Assembly: GCA_965226775.1 (NCBI GenBank)
Contig: CBDDEI010000002.1
Location: 682,001 to 746,000 of the forward strand
Source: CBDDEI01 sp965226775
GTDB lineage: Bacteria; Chloroflexota; Dehalococcoidia; SHYD01
DNA: 64,000 nucleotides
Direction: 5' to 3'
Below are positions 35,086 through 44,716 of the stretch, in pieces. The position numbers and the translations under genes were made by a program. The notes under the pieces are model-generated. The model did not search any database. It worked only from the letters and a program-made list of their open reading frames with translations, and was not told where the DNA came from. Position 1 is the first letter of the stretch. Every line of letters starts with the position of its first letter.

Positions 35086-36543
35086 ATGATGAACAGCGAA
35101 TCCCCCTGGACTAAGCGGGCAAAGATAGTCGCCACCCTTGGCCCGGCCACAGACAAACCGGAGCTGGTGGAGGCACTCATCCTGGCCGGCGTGAACGTCT
35201 TCCGCCTCAACTTCTCCCACGGCGGTCACGATGATCATGCGCAGCGCATCCAATGGATACGGGAGGCCTCCGCGCGGCTGGATCAGGCCATAGCCGTCAT
35301 GCTGGACTTGCAGGGCCCAAAGATCCGTACCGGTCCGCTGGCCGGTGGCGGGCCGGTAGAGCTAAGGGACGGCGCTTTCATTACCATTACTACGGATCCT
35401 GTTGAAGGCACGGCTCAGGAGGTCAGCACCTCCTACCCTCATTTGCCTGCAGATGTGAACGAGGGAGACCCGCTCCTTATCTCGGACGGCCGCCTGGCGG
35501 TACGTGTCTACTCCGTTGCCGCACCTAAGGTGCATTGCGTGGTGGAGCGGGGCGGCATGTTGCGTGAGCGCCAGGGCATCAATATCCCCGGCGGTGCGCT
35601 CTCAATGCCGTCCATGACCGTGAAGGATGAAAAAGACCTTGCCTTTGGCCTCGACCTGGGCGTGGACTGCGTTGCCCTGAGCTATGTTCGCCGCGCGGCT
35701 GACTTACAGATGGCGCGGGACTTTATGCAGCGTCATGGCCGCATCGTGCCCCTCATCGTTAAAGTGGAGACGGCGCAGGCAGCCGAGCACTTAGAGGAAG
35801 TGGTAGCAGCCAGCGATGGCGTGATGGTGGCTAGGGGCGATCTGGGCGTAGAAGTGGGGCCGGAGCGAGTGCCCATACTGCAGAAACGGATGGTGCATCA
35901 GGCGCGTATCCTCGGCCTTCCCTGCATTATCGCTACGCAGATGCTGGAGTCACTGATGGAAGAGTCCATTCCCTCCCGAGCCGAGGTCTCCGATGTTGCC
36001 AACGCTGCCTGGGAGGGCGGCGATGCGCTGATGCTCTCCGGCGAGACGGCGGTAGGCAGGCACCCCGTCCTCGCGGTCGAAACCATGGCGCGCATCATAG
36101 CAGAGGCGGAGTCCTTTGTCCGGCCTTCCGATTTCCACGAGCAGATAGAGCTGCATCCTCAGGATGCTTCAAAGGATGCGCAGGCCATTAGCCATGCTGC
36201 CCATTCAATGGCCGATGATCTGGAAGTGCGGGCGATTGCGGGATTGACCCGCACGGGCCGGGTAGCGAACCTGCTTTCCGCCTACAGGCCTGGCGTGCCC
36301 ATCTACGCCTTTACGCCCGATGAGCAGCTCTATCGTTGGATGGCGCTGCGATGGGGAGTGCTGCCCCTGCATTGCGAAGTACAGGAAAGCGCCGATACCA
36401 TGCTCGCGCAGATGGAGGCGCAGTTGCTCAGCCGGGGTCTGGTTAAGTCGGGAGACACGGTGCTGGTGGTCGGCTCCATGCCCCTGCGTGCTGGCGTTCG
36501 CACCAACTTTCTCAAAGTGCACCCAATCGGGAACAGCGGCTAA
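35086..36543 (+). CDS. pyk: Pyruvate kinase
   Basis: 485 residues, full length. It opens with KRAKIVATLGPATDKPELVE, then the substrate loop FRLNFSHGGHDDH and the metal site VMVARGDLGVEVGPERVP with CIIATQMLESLMEESIPSRA (an unbroken conserved block). The C-terminal domain has LSGETAVGRHPV. It catalyses the last step of glycolysis, making pyruvate and ATP. There is no extra C-terminal PEP-utiliser domain. Confidence 0.97.
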   Translation: MMNSESPWTKRAKIVATLGPATDKPELVEALILAGVNVFRLNFSHGGHDDHAQRIQWIREASARLDQAIAVMLDLQGPKIRTGPLAGGGPVELRDGAFITITTDPVEGTAQEVSTSYPHLPADVNEGDPLLISDGRLAVRVYSVAAPKVHCVVERGGMLRERQGINIPGGALSMPSMTVKDEKDLAFGLDLGVDCVALSYVRRAADLQMARDFMQRHGRIVPLIVKVETAQAAEHLEEVVAASDGVMVARGDLGVEVGPERVPILQKRMVHQARILGLPCIIATQMLESLMEESIPSRAEVSDVANAAWEGGDALMLSGETAVGRHPVLAVETMARIIAEAESFVRPSDFHEQIELHPQDASKDAQAISHAAHSMADDLEVRAIAGLTRTGRVANLLSAYRPGVPIYAFTPDEQLYRWMALRWGVLPLHCEVQESADTMLAQMEAQLLSRGLVKSGDTVLVVGSMPLRAGVRTNFLKVHPIGNSG

Positions 36544-36592
36544 ACCGCCCGCGTTAGCCTGCGCGTTGCTGCGCCGTGCTGGGGTTCACCGC

Positions 36593-37006
36593 TCACAGGC
36601 TCCCGTAGATGTGCTCCGGCGTCACAAAGATGATGGTGCGCCGGTCGTTCCGCATAGCCCGCTCAAACTCCTCGGGTTCGCCCACCTTACGGCCAACCGC
36701 CTGCTGCACATTCTGTAGGAGAGGGAGCAACTCTTCCGGCGGAGTGTTGTCCCACCCAATGGCCACCGCAGGGCCCTCCACCGTCACGTAGCGCCGGTTG
36801 TCCGGCCTCACAATGGTCACGGTGCTGCGGCTGCCGTTCCGCACGTTCTTCACTTTGATCTGCTCTTCACGGCAGGTGTAGACCACCTTGCCGTCGTACG
36901 CGCCCGCGCTCACCACCGTCGCCTGCACTCTGCCGGACTTACCCACCGTAGTGACCACTCCCAGGTTGTTTGCCTGGAGAAAGGGCAGCGCCTCGTTGTA
37001 GTCCAT
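36593..37006 (-). CDS. PPOX-class FMN/F420-dependent oxidoreductase-like protein
   Basis: 137 residues, single split-barrel domain. MDYNEALPFLQANNLGVVTT is followed by VQATVVSAGAYDGKVVYT and the cofactor strand NGSRSTVTIVRPDNRRYVTV. This matches pyridoxamine-phosphate-oxidase-like proteins that bind FMN or F420 and reduce or monitor small molecules. A consistent F420 pattern appears with the LLM gene nearby, but the cofactor cannot be told apart here. Confidence 0.82.
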   Translation of the reverse strand: MDYNEALPFLQANNLGVVTTVGKSGRVQATVVSAGAYDGKVVYTCREEQIKVKNVRNGSRSTVTIVRPDNRRYVTVEGPAVAIGWDNTPPEELLPLLQNVQQAVGRKVGEPEEFERAMRNDRRTIIFVTPEHIYGSL

Positions 37007-37049
37007 TGATCAGACTCCTTCTATTCCTAGTGATGTCAGTTGAGTTAGC

Positions 37050-38354
37050 TTAGGACGCTGTTGATTCGGTCGGCGTCATCCGAGGCCGTATGAGGAACAC
37101 CAGCGGCGCAGCCACTACGGACACCGCCAGGAACAGGAACAGCGACGTATGGTAGCTGCCCTGCACGTCGTAGATCCAGCCCATAATTACCGGGCCTATT
37201 ATGCCCGATCCCAGCGCGCCCGCTTGAAACAACCCGAGAAGGCTCCCAAGCGACCGCCCGCCGAAGAGCTTGGCCATCAGCAGCGGCCGTATCGATACTA
37301 CTGCCCCAAAGGGTATGCCGAACAGGATTGCATAGGGCATCACCATGAGCCACGAGTCCAGCGGCGCAGCTAGCAAGTACGCCCACGACGAGATATTCAG
37401 GATCACTATTATGCCCAGCACTATCCGCAGGTCCAGGATGTCCGTAAGCACTCCTGCGCCTATGCGTCCCACGCCGCTCACCAGAAACACCACCGCCACA
37501 ATAGCCGCCGCCTCCGTGGAGCTGAGCCCCAGGTCATTCTGGAAATAGGGCACGTGATGCACGTGCATGCCGCTGGTGCCAAAGAAGAGGCTGGTGAAGA
37601 GCAACGTCAATACCCAGAACCGGTAGTCCCGCAGCGCCCCCGCTACCGTAAACTGCTCCTCTCTCGGCACTGGTCTTGAGGGTCTGGCGGAGTCGTTGGG
37701 CGAGGGTTGGGCCTCGCCGTCCGGCAGCAGTCCCATATCCTCAGGACGGTCTCGCACCACCAGGGAGAACGCCAGCAGCACCACCAAAGCAATGGCTCCG
37801 CCGGCCTGGACGCTAATTCTCCAGCCAAAAGTCTCCACGCTCCAGCTCAGGATCACTAAGATGAAGCCCGCAAGCGCCGGCCCGGAGGTGCCGATGCCTA
37901 TCGCGGTGCCCCTGCGGCGGCTGAACCAGCGGGCAAGGAGCACTGCCCAGGACACACTGTGGGAAGTGCCGCTTGCCCCAATGGAAGCGAAGAAAAAGAA
38001 GATGTAGAAGGTTATCAAGTTCGAGGTGAAGCCCACCAACATCAGGCCTAAGGCGAGCATCCACGCAGACATCATGATGACGCGCCGCGGCCCCCACTTA
38101 TCTATGGCGACTCCCACGACGGGCGCGGCAATGCCCGTCTCCACTTGCCGCATCGCAAACGCCCCGGAGAGCGCCGCGCGGCTCCACCCGAACTCCTGGA
38201 TCAGCGGCAGAAAGAAGACCTGGAACCCCTGCCAGTAGAGGCCGGCGGTCAGAGTGTTGCTGAAAAAGCTGGCGGCTACCAGGTACCAGCCGTAGAAGAT
38301 GCGGGGTTTGCGTCCTTGCTCGGCGGAGGGCGCAGTTTGGTCGGTTGTGGTCAT
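37050..38354 (-). CDS. MFS transporter (monocarboxylate/oxalate-like)
   Basis: 434 residues, twelve membrane segments. The N terminus KPRIFYGWYLVAASFFSNTL and segments such as GFSWSR-type loop FGWSRAALSGAFAMRQVETG match the FYYGW-type MFS subfamily. A long central cytosolic loop contains the EDMGLLPDGEAQPSPNDSARP stretch (split at 20). The gene starts 29 bases after the stop of a related MFS gene on the same strand. The substrate is unknown; such proteins often move organic acids. Confidence 0.9.
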   Translation of the reverse strand: MTTTDQTAPSAEQGRKPRIFYGWYLVAASFFSNTLTAGLYWQGFQVFFLPLIQEFGWSRAALSGAFAMRQVETGIAAPVVGVAIDKWGPRRVIMMSAWMLALGLMLVGFTSNLITFYIFFFFASIGASGTSHSVSWAVLLARWFSRRRGTAIGIGTSGPALAGFILVILSWSVETFGWRISVQAGGAIALVVLLAFSLVVRDRPEDMGLLPDGEAQPSPNDSARPSRPVPREEQFTVAGALRDYRFWVLTLLFTSLFFGTSGMHVHHVPYFQNDLGLSSTEAAAIVAVVFLVSGVGRIGAGVLTDILDLRIVLGIIVILNISSWAYLLAAPLDSWLMVMPYAILFGIPFGAVVSIRPLLMAKLFGGRSLGSLLGLFQAGALGSGIIGPVIMGWIYDVQGSYHTSLFLFLAVSVVAAPLVFLIRPRMTPTESTAS

Positions 38355-38383
38355 AGTCGGCTTAGGGCGCCTTCGTCCTAGAC

Positions 38384-39739
38384 TTAGGTTGCAACGGTCG
38401 GCTGGGTTCCCGCGGCGGCCGGCTCAGCGGGTCTGACGGGCACAGGTCCGGGCGGCCTGGCAAAATAGACCAGCATACCGCCAAAGAACAGCGAGGCTGC
38501 GTAGGCAAAGAAGCCGCCCTCGTAGCTGCCTGTTAGGTCAAAGACAAAGGCGGCGAAGAGCGGTCCTCCCAGGCTGCCAAAGATGTGGAAGGGCTGCAGC
38601 ACGCCTCGGATTGCTCCCACCGACGCCCGGCCAAAGTAGTCGGGCCAGATTGCTGCGCTCAACGGCGCGTGGCCTTGCCCAATGCCGCTAAAGGTGCTGA
38701 ATATCAGGATACGGGGGATGCCGGAGCCCAGCAGCAGCGTGAGAATAGACACAATGCGGAACGCAAAGCACGCCATCAGGCAGAGGCGTATCTGGAAGCG
38801 CTCGGCCATCAAGCCCCAGAAAGTCTTGGAGAAGATGGCGGTAAAGTGGTTCAAGGCCACGATAAGACTGGCTATTTGGACGCTATAACCCACATCAGTT
38901 AGATAGGGGAACTGGTGCACAATCATCCCAGACGCGGCCACGGAGTAGAGGTTAGCGGAGATAACCAGAAACCACGTAGAGCGGACTCGCAGCGCATCCT
39001 TCACGCCCCAGCGCGGCTCCTCTCGCCGTGGTGGTCGGGGCTGCTCTGCCGCCGCGTCGGCGCTTTGTGGGGGATCATCTTGTGGCGGCGGGTCGCCGTC
39101 CGGTCGCAGTCCAATGTCCTCCGGCGTGCGGCGCATAAAGATTGCCACCGGAGGAGTCAGTATGAGCACAATAAGCGTCCCCAGCGTGCCCCAGGCCGCC
39201 CTCCAACCGTTGTTCGCTACTAGCCAGGCAGTGAAGGGGATAATGAAAATTGCGCCAAAGTTATTGCCAATGGAGATCACCGCTAGGGCGCGGCCCCGCA
39301 TGCGAATGAACCACTTGGAGACCAGCACGTTCGTCACCAGGATGCCTAGCTCGTTAAGGCCCAGTGCGGTGGCCGTCGTGTAGAGAATGTAGAACTGCCA
39401 GGGCTCGGTGATCCTGCCCATAAGGTTGTAGCTTATCGCGGCTATAACTGCGGCGGTGAGCATAATCCAGCGGGGGTCTCGCCGGTCGATGAGCGGCCCA
39501 ACAATGGGAGAGATCATTACATTGCCCAGGCTCTGGAGCGTGGCTGCGCCGGTGAAGAGGGTGCGGCTCCATCCCAGGCTCTCACTCATCGGCCGGAGGA
39601 AGACGCCCAGGCTGTTGTTGCCTGCTCCAAAGGAGACGAAGTCTGTGAGGGCGGAGACTACGACGATGATCCAGCCGTAGTAGAAGCGGGGCTTCTTGGG
39701 CTGCACCGGCAAAGTCTCGGCTTGATTTGCAGTCGACAT
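38384..39739 (-). CDS. MFS transporter (FYYGW subfamily)
   Basis: 451 residues from ATG 39739, which has GGGAGG 5-10 bases upstream; the frame is open to 39922 but that part is unsupported. Signatures PKKPRFYYGWIIVVVSALTD, SLGWSRTLFTGAATLQSLGN and the central EDIGLRPDGDPPPQDDPPQS loop match the following MFS gene, so the pair arose by duplication. It is divergent from the Rieske oxygenase gene 130 bases away and could serve its substrate. Confidence 0.9.
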   Translation of the reverse strand: MSTANQAETLPVQPKKPRFYYGWIIVVVSALTDFVSFGAGNNSLGVFLRPMSESLGWSRTLFTGAATLQSLGNVMISPIVGPLIDRRDPRWIMLTAAVIAAISYNLMGRITEPWQFYILYTTATALGLNELGILVTNVLVSKWFIRMRGRALAVISIGNNFGAIFIIPFTAWLVANNGWRAAWGTLGTLIVLILTPPVAIFMRRTPEDIGLRPDGDPPPQDDPPQSADAAAEQPRPPRREEPRWGVKDALRVRSTWFLVISANLYSVAASGMIVHQFPYLTDVGYSVQIASLIVALNHFTAIFSKTFWGLMAERFQIRLCLMACFAFRIVSILTLLLGSGIPRILIFSTFSGIGQGHAPLSAAIWPDYFGRASVGAIRGVLQPFHIFGSLGGPLFAAFVFDLTGSYEGGFFAYAASLFFGGMLVYFARPPGPVPVRPAEPAAAGTQPTVAT

Positions 39740-39870
39740 GGTTCCTCCCTTGGCGTAGCAGCTAGCATAGCACTTTGGGGGAGAATCGCCATATCCCCGC
39801 CTATCCGTTCCGTTGACAGACCTGAGCGGGAGTGCTACAAAACAACCACGCCTATATGAGGAGAACCAGC

Positions 39871-41105
39871 ATGCTGAGCATAGAAGACAATGAGCTATTA
39901 ACAAAGGTCGGCCCGGGCACACCCATGGGCAACCTCATGCGACGCTACTGGCAGCCCATTGCTGCTGCTAAGGAGCTGGAGGAGAACCCTACCAAACAGG
40001 TGCGCCTTATGGGTGAAGACCTGGTGCTCTACAGAGACAAAGCGGGCACCTACGGTATGATAGACCGCCACTGCGCGCACCGCCGCGCGGACCTCAGCTA
40101 CGGTATGGTTGAGGAGTGCGGCCTCCGCTGCAACTACCACGGCTGGGCCTACGATGAAAAAGGCAACTGTATCAGCCAGCCTTTCGAGGAGATTGCCCAT
40201 CCTGAGGCTAACTTCAAAGAGAAGATAAAGATTAAGGCCTACCCCATCAAGGAGAAGGCCGGTCTCCTCTGGGCCTACATGGGCCCTGACCCGGTGCCGG
40301 AGCTTTGGGACTGGGATATCTTCAACGAGATTGGTTACAAAAGCATCGTCTTCTCCCCATCCCCTGCAACTGGCTCCAGTGCGCGGAGAATGACATCGAC
40401 CCCGTCCACTTTGAGTGGCTCCACGCCAACTGGACGCAGTACATGCGGGGTGAGCGTGATCCGGAGACCCGCCTGCCCACCCACCTCAAGATCGACTTTG
40501 AAGACTTTGAGTGGGGCATTGAGTACAAGCGGCTGGTCGAAGGGCAGGAGGAGTGGCAGATTGGCCGCGTGGCCCTGTGGCCCAACGCGCTCTACGTGAC
40601 CCACTTCGAGTGGCGCGTGCCCCTGGACGACCACAATTCCCTGAGCGTCTGCTGGAACATCGACCGCCTGCCGGGCGATGAGCCCTTTGAGCAGCCCAGT
40701 GTCCCCTACTTCTGGTCGCCTATCACCGACCCGGTAACCGGACGCTGGATCACCTCCCATACCGTGAACCAGGACATTGTGGCCTGGGTAGGCCAGGGCA
40801 CCGTCAGCGACCGCGAGAACGAGCACCTGGGCGCAAGCGATGAGGGAGTGATCATGCTGCGGCGGCAGTTCATGAATGACCTCAAGGCGATTGAGGAGGG
40901 CCGCGATCCTAAGGGCATCCTGAGAGACCCGGAGCGCAACCATTCGCTCTACCTGCCGCGCACCAATGGCACGCAAGTCCTCCGTGGCAACCTTGACGAG
41001 GGAGCCCCGCGCCGGTCCGTGCCCTCCGGCCTCTACTACGGCATGCCCCAGTGGATGGAGGAGGAGATCGCCCAGGCCCGCGCCGCACGCAGCGCCCAGC
41101 GTTAG
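39871..41105 (+). pseudogene. Rieske non-heme iron oxygenase, alpha subunit, with frameshift
   Basis: Aromatic-ring-hydroxylating-type oxygenase split by one frameshift. Frame 1 from ATG 39871 (AGGAG upstream) encodes about 162 residues with the Rieske [2Fe-2S] ligands Cys68, His70, Cys87 and His90 (CAHRRADLSYG and CNYHGW). The frame then changes at 40355-40364 (CCCCATCCCC). One added C would restore IPCNWLQCAENDIDPVHFEW, which holds the mononuclear iron ligands (ENxxDxxHFxWLH). Frame 2 runs to 41105. Total about 410 residues, the usual phthalate-dioxygenase-like length. It may be a real lesion or a sequencing error in a C run. Confidence 0.85.
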
Positions 41106-41130
41106 TCCCTAAATAAACGCGCAACAAAAA

Positions 41131-41156
41131 GGGCCGTCCAGCATGCTGGACGGCCC
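41131..41156 (+). terminator. Intrinsic terminator-like perfect hairpin
   Basis: GGGCCGTCCAGCA-TGCTGGACGGCCC, 13 paired bases, with AAAAA before it and AAATATTT after. It lies 25 bases after the Rieske oxygenase stop. The T run on the plus side is weak, and the A run suits termination from the other strand as well. Confidence 0.75.
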
Positions 41157-41186
41157 AAATATTTACTTCGTTCTACCTTGGCGGGA

Positions 41187-41246
41187 CCCCCGCCCTTGGA
41201 TTGCCGACCTTGTGAGGTGTCAGCACCCCCCGCCCTTGGATTGCCA
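41187..41246 (+). repeat. Short direct repeat, two units 40 bp apart
   Basis: CCCCCGCCCTTGGATTGCC occurs at about 41187 and again at about 41227, followed by GACC and AACC. It sits in a 380-base gap after the Rieske gene that shows no gene. Two units with one spacer is too little for a CRISPR call. Confidence 0.6.
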
Positions 41247-41482
41247 ACCAAGTGAGAGGCGAGTTCGAAGGTTTGAGAGCCTCGGCTATGCGAGGCGTCA
41301 TACCTCAACTTGCCATACGCAGTTTAGTTTCTGTATGGTGCGATCATGAATCATTTAGCACCTCCCCAAAAACATCCTAGCCTTTCGGCTGCGCCATTAG
41401 GCAAACAGATAGTAAACCCCTATTCCGTTATTGTCAAGCGAATGCGCATTTTTTGACGCCTGGTTTCTCCCGAAATCCCGAA

Positions 41483-42169
41483 ATGCCCGATTCCCTTAAC
41501 GCTATGCCGGGCCGCGAGACCCTCGTTGCCTTCTACGAGCAGCAGCTGGCTCGCTACGGCCCTGATGACGCTCGTTCGCTCCACTGGATCAGCAGCACCA
41601 CGCAGCGCATCCGCTTCCAGGTGCTCTACGATCTGCTCCACACGTGGCGCGGCTGCTCCGTAGCGGACATCGGCTGCGGCTTGGGCGACCTCTGCGGCTT
41701 CCTGCAAGACCAGGGCCACCAGGCCTTCCCCCACCGGCCGTCTGCGACTCCAGCTCCCCGCGCGACTGCGCCCAGCCCCGTCTACTACGCGGGGTATGAC
41801 ATCTCCCCAAAGCTGGTGGAGGCCGCCGCCCAAAAGTATCCCCAGGGCCACTTCTTAGTACGGGACATCCTGGAGGAGGGCTTTGAGCAGCCCAGTGACT
41901 ACGTGGTGGCTTCCGGTACGCTCAACATACGGGTGCCGGAGCATCCCAGCTTCTTCCGAGCCCTAGTGGCCGCGATGTATGCGGGATGCACCCAGGCGGT
42001 CGCCTTCAACTTTCTCGGTCCGCCCAGCTACTCGCCCATGAGCGAGAGCATCTACTACAGCGAGCAACCGGAGCAGGTGCTGGAGTTCTGCCGCACCCTG
42101 TCCCCCAACGTAGTCATCAACGAGGGCTATTTTCCCGGCGACTACACCATCGTCCTACGCAAACCCTAG
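41483..42169 (+). CDS. Class I SAM-dependent methyltransferase
   Basis: 228 residues from ATG 41483; an ATG at 41453 is in frame but has no ribosome site. LVAFYEQQLARYGPDDARSL is followed by the SAM loop SVADIGCGLGDLCGFLQDQG and then YYAGYDISPKLVEAAAQKYP. Between the loop and the next strand lies an inserted Ala/Pro/Arg-rich stretch of about 25 residues (FPHRPSATPAPRATAPSP), odd for the fold. The stop codon TAG is part of the CTAG target duplication of the MITE-like element that follows. Confidence 0.8.
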   Translation: MPDSLNAMPGRETLVAFYEQQLARYGPDDARSLHWISSTTQRIRFQVLYDLLHTWRGCSVADIGCGLGDLCGFLQDQGHQAFPHRPSATPAPRATAPSPVYYAGYDISPKLVEAAAQKYPQGHFLVRDILEEGFEQPSDYVVASGTLNIRVPEHPSFFRALVAAMYAGCTQAVAFNFLGPPSYSPMSESIYYSEQPEQVLEFCRTLSPNVVINEGYFPGDYTIVLRKP

Positions 42170-42310
42170 CGAACCTCTGCACAAGTCCCTTTCCCCTTGA
42201 TGGGGGAAGGTTAGGATGGGGGTGAAGGAGCCGAGTCCCTGGCTGTTGGCTTGGGGAGACCCCCTGGATTCCCGAGAGAGACGGAATGACGCCGGTTGTT
42301 CAGAGGTTCC
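42170..42310. mobile_element. 141-bp MITE-like element, copy 1
   Basis: The ends CGAACCTCTGCACAA and TTGTTCAGAGGTTCC are inverted repeats with two mismatches over the outer 15 bases. The element is flanked by CTAG on both sides (42166-42169, 42311-42314), a 4-bp target duplication. The interior has the R1 hairpin at 42186. There is no open frame, so movement would need a transposase in trans. The 4-bp YTAR-type target is what IS5-group transposases use, which is only a guess at the source. Confidence 0.88.
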
Positions 42311-42383
42311 CTAGCGCATCTAGAGGCCGGCGGTTCTACAAGTTTGTCCGCGCCGGCGTGACCGGCGTCGTGCTGCGTAGCTG

Positions 42384-43703
42384 CTAGTGGGACCGCGCCG
42401 GCACGCCGCCCGCTGGCATCTCGGTCTCGTGTTTCCGGAAGTCCGGGAACAGCGTACCCAACCCAAACATGAAGAAGACGACTATTACGCCGGCCAGGCT
42501 TACCGCAAACCGTGCGCCAACTACGTCTGCCAGGTAGCTAAGGGGTAGCACGCCTAGGGGCTCGATGGCGCTGGACATCATGCGCAGGCCCATCACCCGG
42601 CCACGCATGTCTGGAGTGGCGCTAAGCTGGAAGAGCGTGCTTTCAAGGGTGGTGTAGATAGCCGTCCCAGTGCCGAACACCCCAATACACACGATTGCAA
42701 TGAGGAACACGGGAGAGTTGGCGAACATGACAAGGACAAGGCCTTCTAACGCACCTATCACCATCAGGGCCAGCGTCTTGCGCTTGATGCCTCCGCCAAC
42801 AGCGGCTACCACCGATCCCGCTAGTGCGCCGGCCCCCAGCGCAGCCTGAAGCGTACCCAAGCCGCCGGCGCCTACGGCGAACACGGTGGCCCCTGCAAAC
42901 ACCGGCATCAACTGTCGTGAAGGGGAGACGCACATCGCCTTGCCAATTTCTGAACCCAGGAGGATGAGGAGGAAGCGCGTCCTTCTGGCAAACGCAAAGG
43001 CCGCTGCCAGGTCGCTGATGAAGGACTTTCCGCTGGGCGTTGGCGGCGGCGTCTGCGGATGCACCCGGAACATTGCAAAGAACGACCACAAGTGCATCCC
43101 AACGATGACAAAGTACGCGCCGCTCATGCCCACCCAGACCACCAGCAGGCCGCCCAATGCCGGCCCGCCGATACGCATGGTGTTTAGGGCAACGTAGTAG
43201 AGGCCGTACGCCCGCACAAACTGGTCGGGCCTCACCACCTCCGCAACGTAAGAGAGCCGAGCAGGCAAGGACAGTCCTACCCCCGTGCCGTGGATAATGG
43301 CTATGACCACCACGTGCCAGTATTCTGCATTGCCCGTGACCAAGAGCAGCCACATGATAAAGGCGTTCCCAGCCAGGAGGGCTTGCATCCAGATAAGCAG
43401 CGTACGCTTGGGGATACGGTCGGCCAGCGTGCCGCCTATTGCCCCGATGATCGCGTGAGGGAGCCCCTGGCTTATGATTACCAGCCCCAGCATCATGGCG
43501 GACTTGGTCATGTCATAGGCCAGCCAGCCGCGGGCTAGCTCTTCAATGCGCAGGCCCGTGTAGTAGCCAAAGGTGGCGAACCAGTACCATCGGAACACCG
43601 GATCGGACAAAATGCCGAAGGTATCGTAAAAGCTCCCTTTGGTGCGGGTGAACCAACCAGCCGGTTTAACCTCGTCAGGCGATTCCGGCATTTCTTGGGT
43701 CAT
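42384..43703 (-). CDS. MFS transporter (enterobactin-exporter/multidrug-like)
   Basis: 439 residues from ATG 43703, which has GAGGAG upstream; longer starts to 43763 are unsupported. Twelve membrane segments. The start region FYDTFGILSDPVFRWYWFAT and GYYTGLRIEELARGWLAYDM is followed by the MFS loop GGTLADRIPKRTLLIWMQAL. This resembles the MFS_3/EntS type, distinct from the FYYGW pair at 37-40 kb. The substrate is unknown. Confidence 0.88.
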   Translation of the reverse strand: MTQEMPESPDEVKPAGWFTRTKGSFYDTFGILSDPVFRWYWFATFGYYTGLRIEELARGWLAYDMTKSAMMLGLVIISQGLPHAIIGAIGGTLADRIPKRTLLIWMQALLAGNAFIMWLLLVTGNAEYWHVVVIAIIHGTGVGLSLPARLSYVAEVVRPDQFVRAYGLYYVALNTMRIGGPALGGLLVVWVGMSGAYFVIVGMHLWSFFAMFRVHPQTPPPTPSGKSFISDLAAAFAFARRTRFLLILLGSEIGKAMCVSPSRQLMPVFAGATVFAVGAGGLGTLQAALGAGALAGSVVAAVGGGIKRKTLALMVIGALEGLVLVMFANSPVFLIAIVCIGVFGTGTAIYTTLESTLFQLSATPDMRGRVMGLRMMSSAIEPLGVLPLSYLADVVGARFAVSLAGVIVVFFMFGLGTLFPDFRKHETEMPAGGVPARSH

Positions 43704-43874
43704 TGAGACTCCTCTAGGGTGGTAAAACTGCCTTAGTATAGGACTCGTCTCAGGTCTTATCAAATCAGGGAGTTTACCCGTGTAGGCCCTTGCTTGCCAC
43801 TAGGCGCCCAACGCGTACATAATCTAAAACACTTCCGGTAACAGTGACTCGGTAACGGTGACTCGGAGGTAGCT

Positions 43875-44702
43875 ATGTGGACAGTTGAAGAGCGAATTCT
43901 GCGTTTGCAGCAGACCGTGACCGTTAACTCCGGCCAGAACGTAGCAGACACGTCCTTCTCCGGAGAGGTGGATGACCTGCTGAGCGCCTTCTATGACGAC
44001 ATCGGCGAGTTGCGCAACATCAGCCTCAGGAGCCTCTTTTACCTCTTCCTCCTTAAGACGCTCTACGTAGAGCGCAGAAGTAGCGATGCCTCGGTCTTGG
44101 ACTATCTCACGGGGATGATGGCAGAGTTCCTCCATACAAGGGACCTCTTCCCACTCATCCAGGACAACCGGCGCTTAGGCTACCTGCTCTCTGATCTGAT
44201 GCGCGAGATGGATATTGCGGCCCGCTTCCCCAACCTCTTTGAGGCCTATCGCAGACTGGGCGATTACTCGCTGTTTATTGCGGGCGTATTTCCCGCCAGC
44301 CTGCAACGACGCCGGCGCTGGGACCGCTGGCGCAAAGAGTACCGCACCAGCCCGGGCATCGATGTCAGCTATCACGTTAACAGCGGGAAGAACTACTACC
44401 GCATTGCTTCCGACCACGATATGGCTAGCGCCACGCAGCAGCGGGAGATGCTCCAGAAGCTCTCCAACCACTTTAATATCTACCGGGAAGCTATGCTGCA
44501 TGCCAGTGAGCAGTACATTCTGGGCTTCGACATCAACCTGATAGCGGACAAGATGCTGGACAGCTTTAACCGCTACCGCCGCAGCGGCGATGCCGCGCAT
44601 TTGGAGAACGCACGCAAATATGCAGCCATCCTCAAGGTAGACCGGGCCAGCTTCCCCAGCCTGTGGCGGTTGCGTCGCCGGCCCCGGGCGGCCATCCTTT
44701 AA
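43875..44702 (+). CDS. Conserved-looking protein of unknown function
   Basis: 275 residues, soluble and mostly helical. Notable parts are DDLLSAFYDDIGELRNISLR, FLLKTLYVERRSSDASVLDY, RLGDYSLFIAGVFPASLQRR and YHVNSGKNYYRIASDHDMAS. No catalytic pattern or signal peptide is seen. The regular codon use, good length and a terminator right after it support a real gene. A short direct repeat (GGTAACRGTGACTCGG, 2 units) lies just upstream at 43841-43872. I do not recognise the family. Confidence 0.8.
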   Translation: MWTVEERILRLQQTVTVNSGQNVADTSFSGEVDDLLSAFYDDIGELRNISLRSLFYLFLLKTLYVERRSSDASVLDYLTGMMAEFLHTRDLFPLIQDNRRLGYLLSDLMREMDIAARFPNLFEAYRRLGDYSLFIAGVFPASLQRRRRWDRWRKEYRTSPGIDVSYHVNSGKNYYRIASDHDMASATQQREMLQKLSNHFNIYREAMLHASEQYILGFDINLIADKMLDSFNRYRRSGDAAHLENARKYAAILKVDRASFPSLWRLRRRPRAAIL

Positions 44703-44716
44703 GCACGGCAGGCAAC

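Noticed and set aside
39740..39922. N-terminal extension of the MFS protein at 38384
   Set aside because: The extra 61 residues are Cys/Arg-rich and unlike the family, and a strong ribosome site precedes the internal ATG at 39739.
41187..41246. CRISPR or tRNA-array reading of the direct repeat
   Set aside because: Only two units of 19 bases with one spacer, and no tRNA fold.
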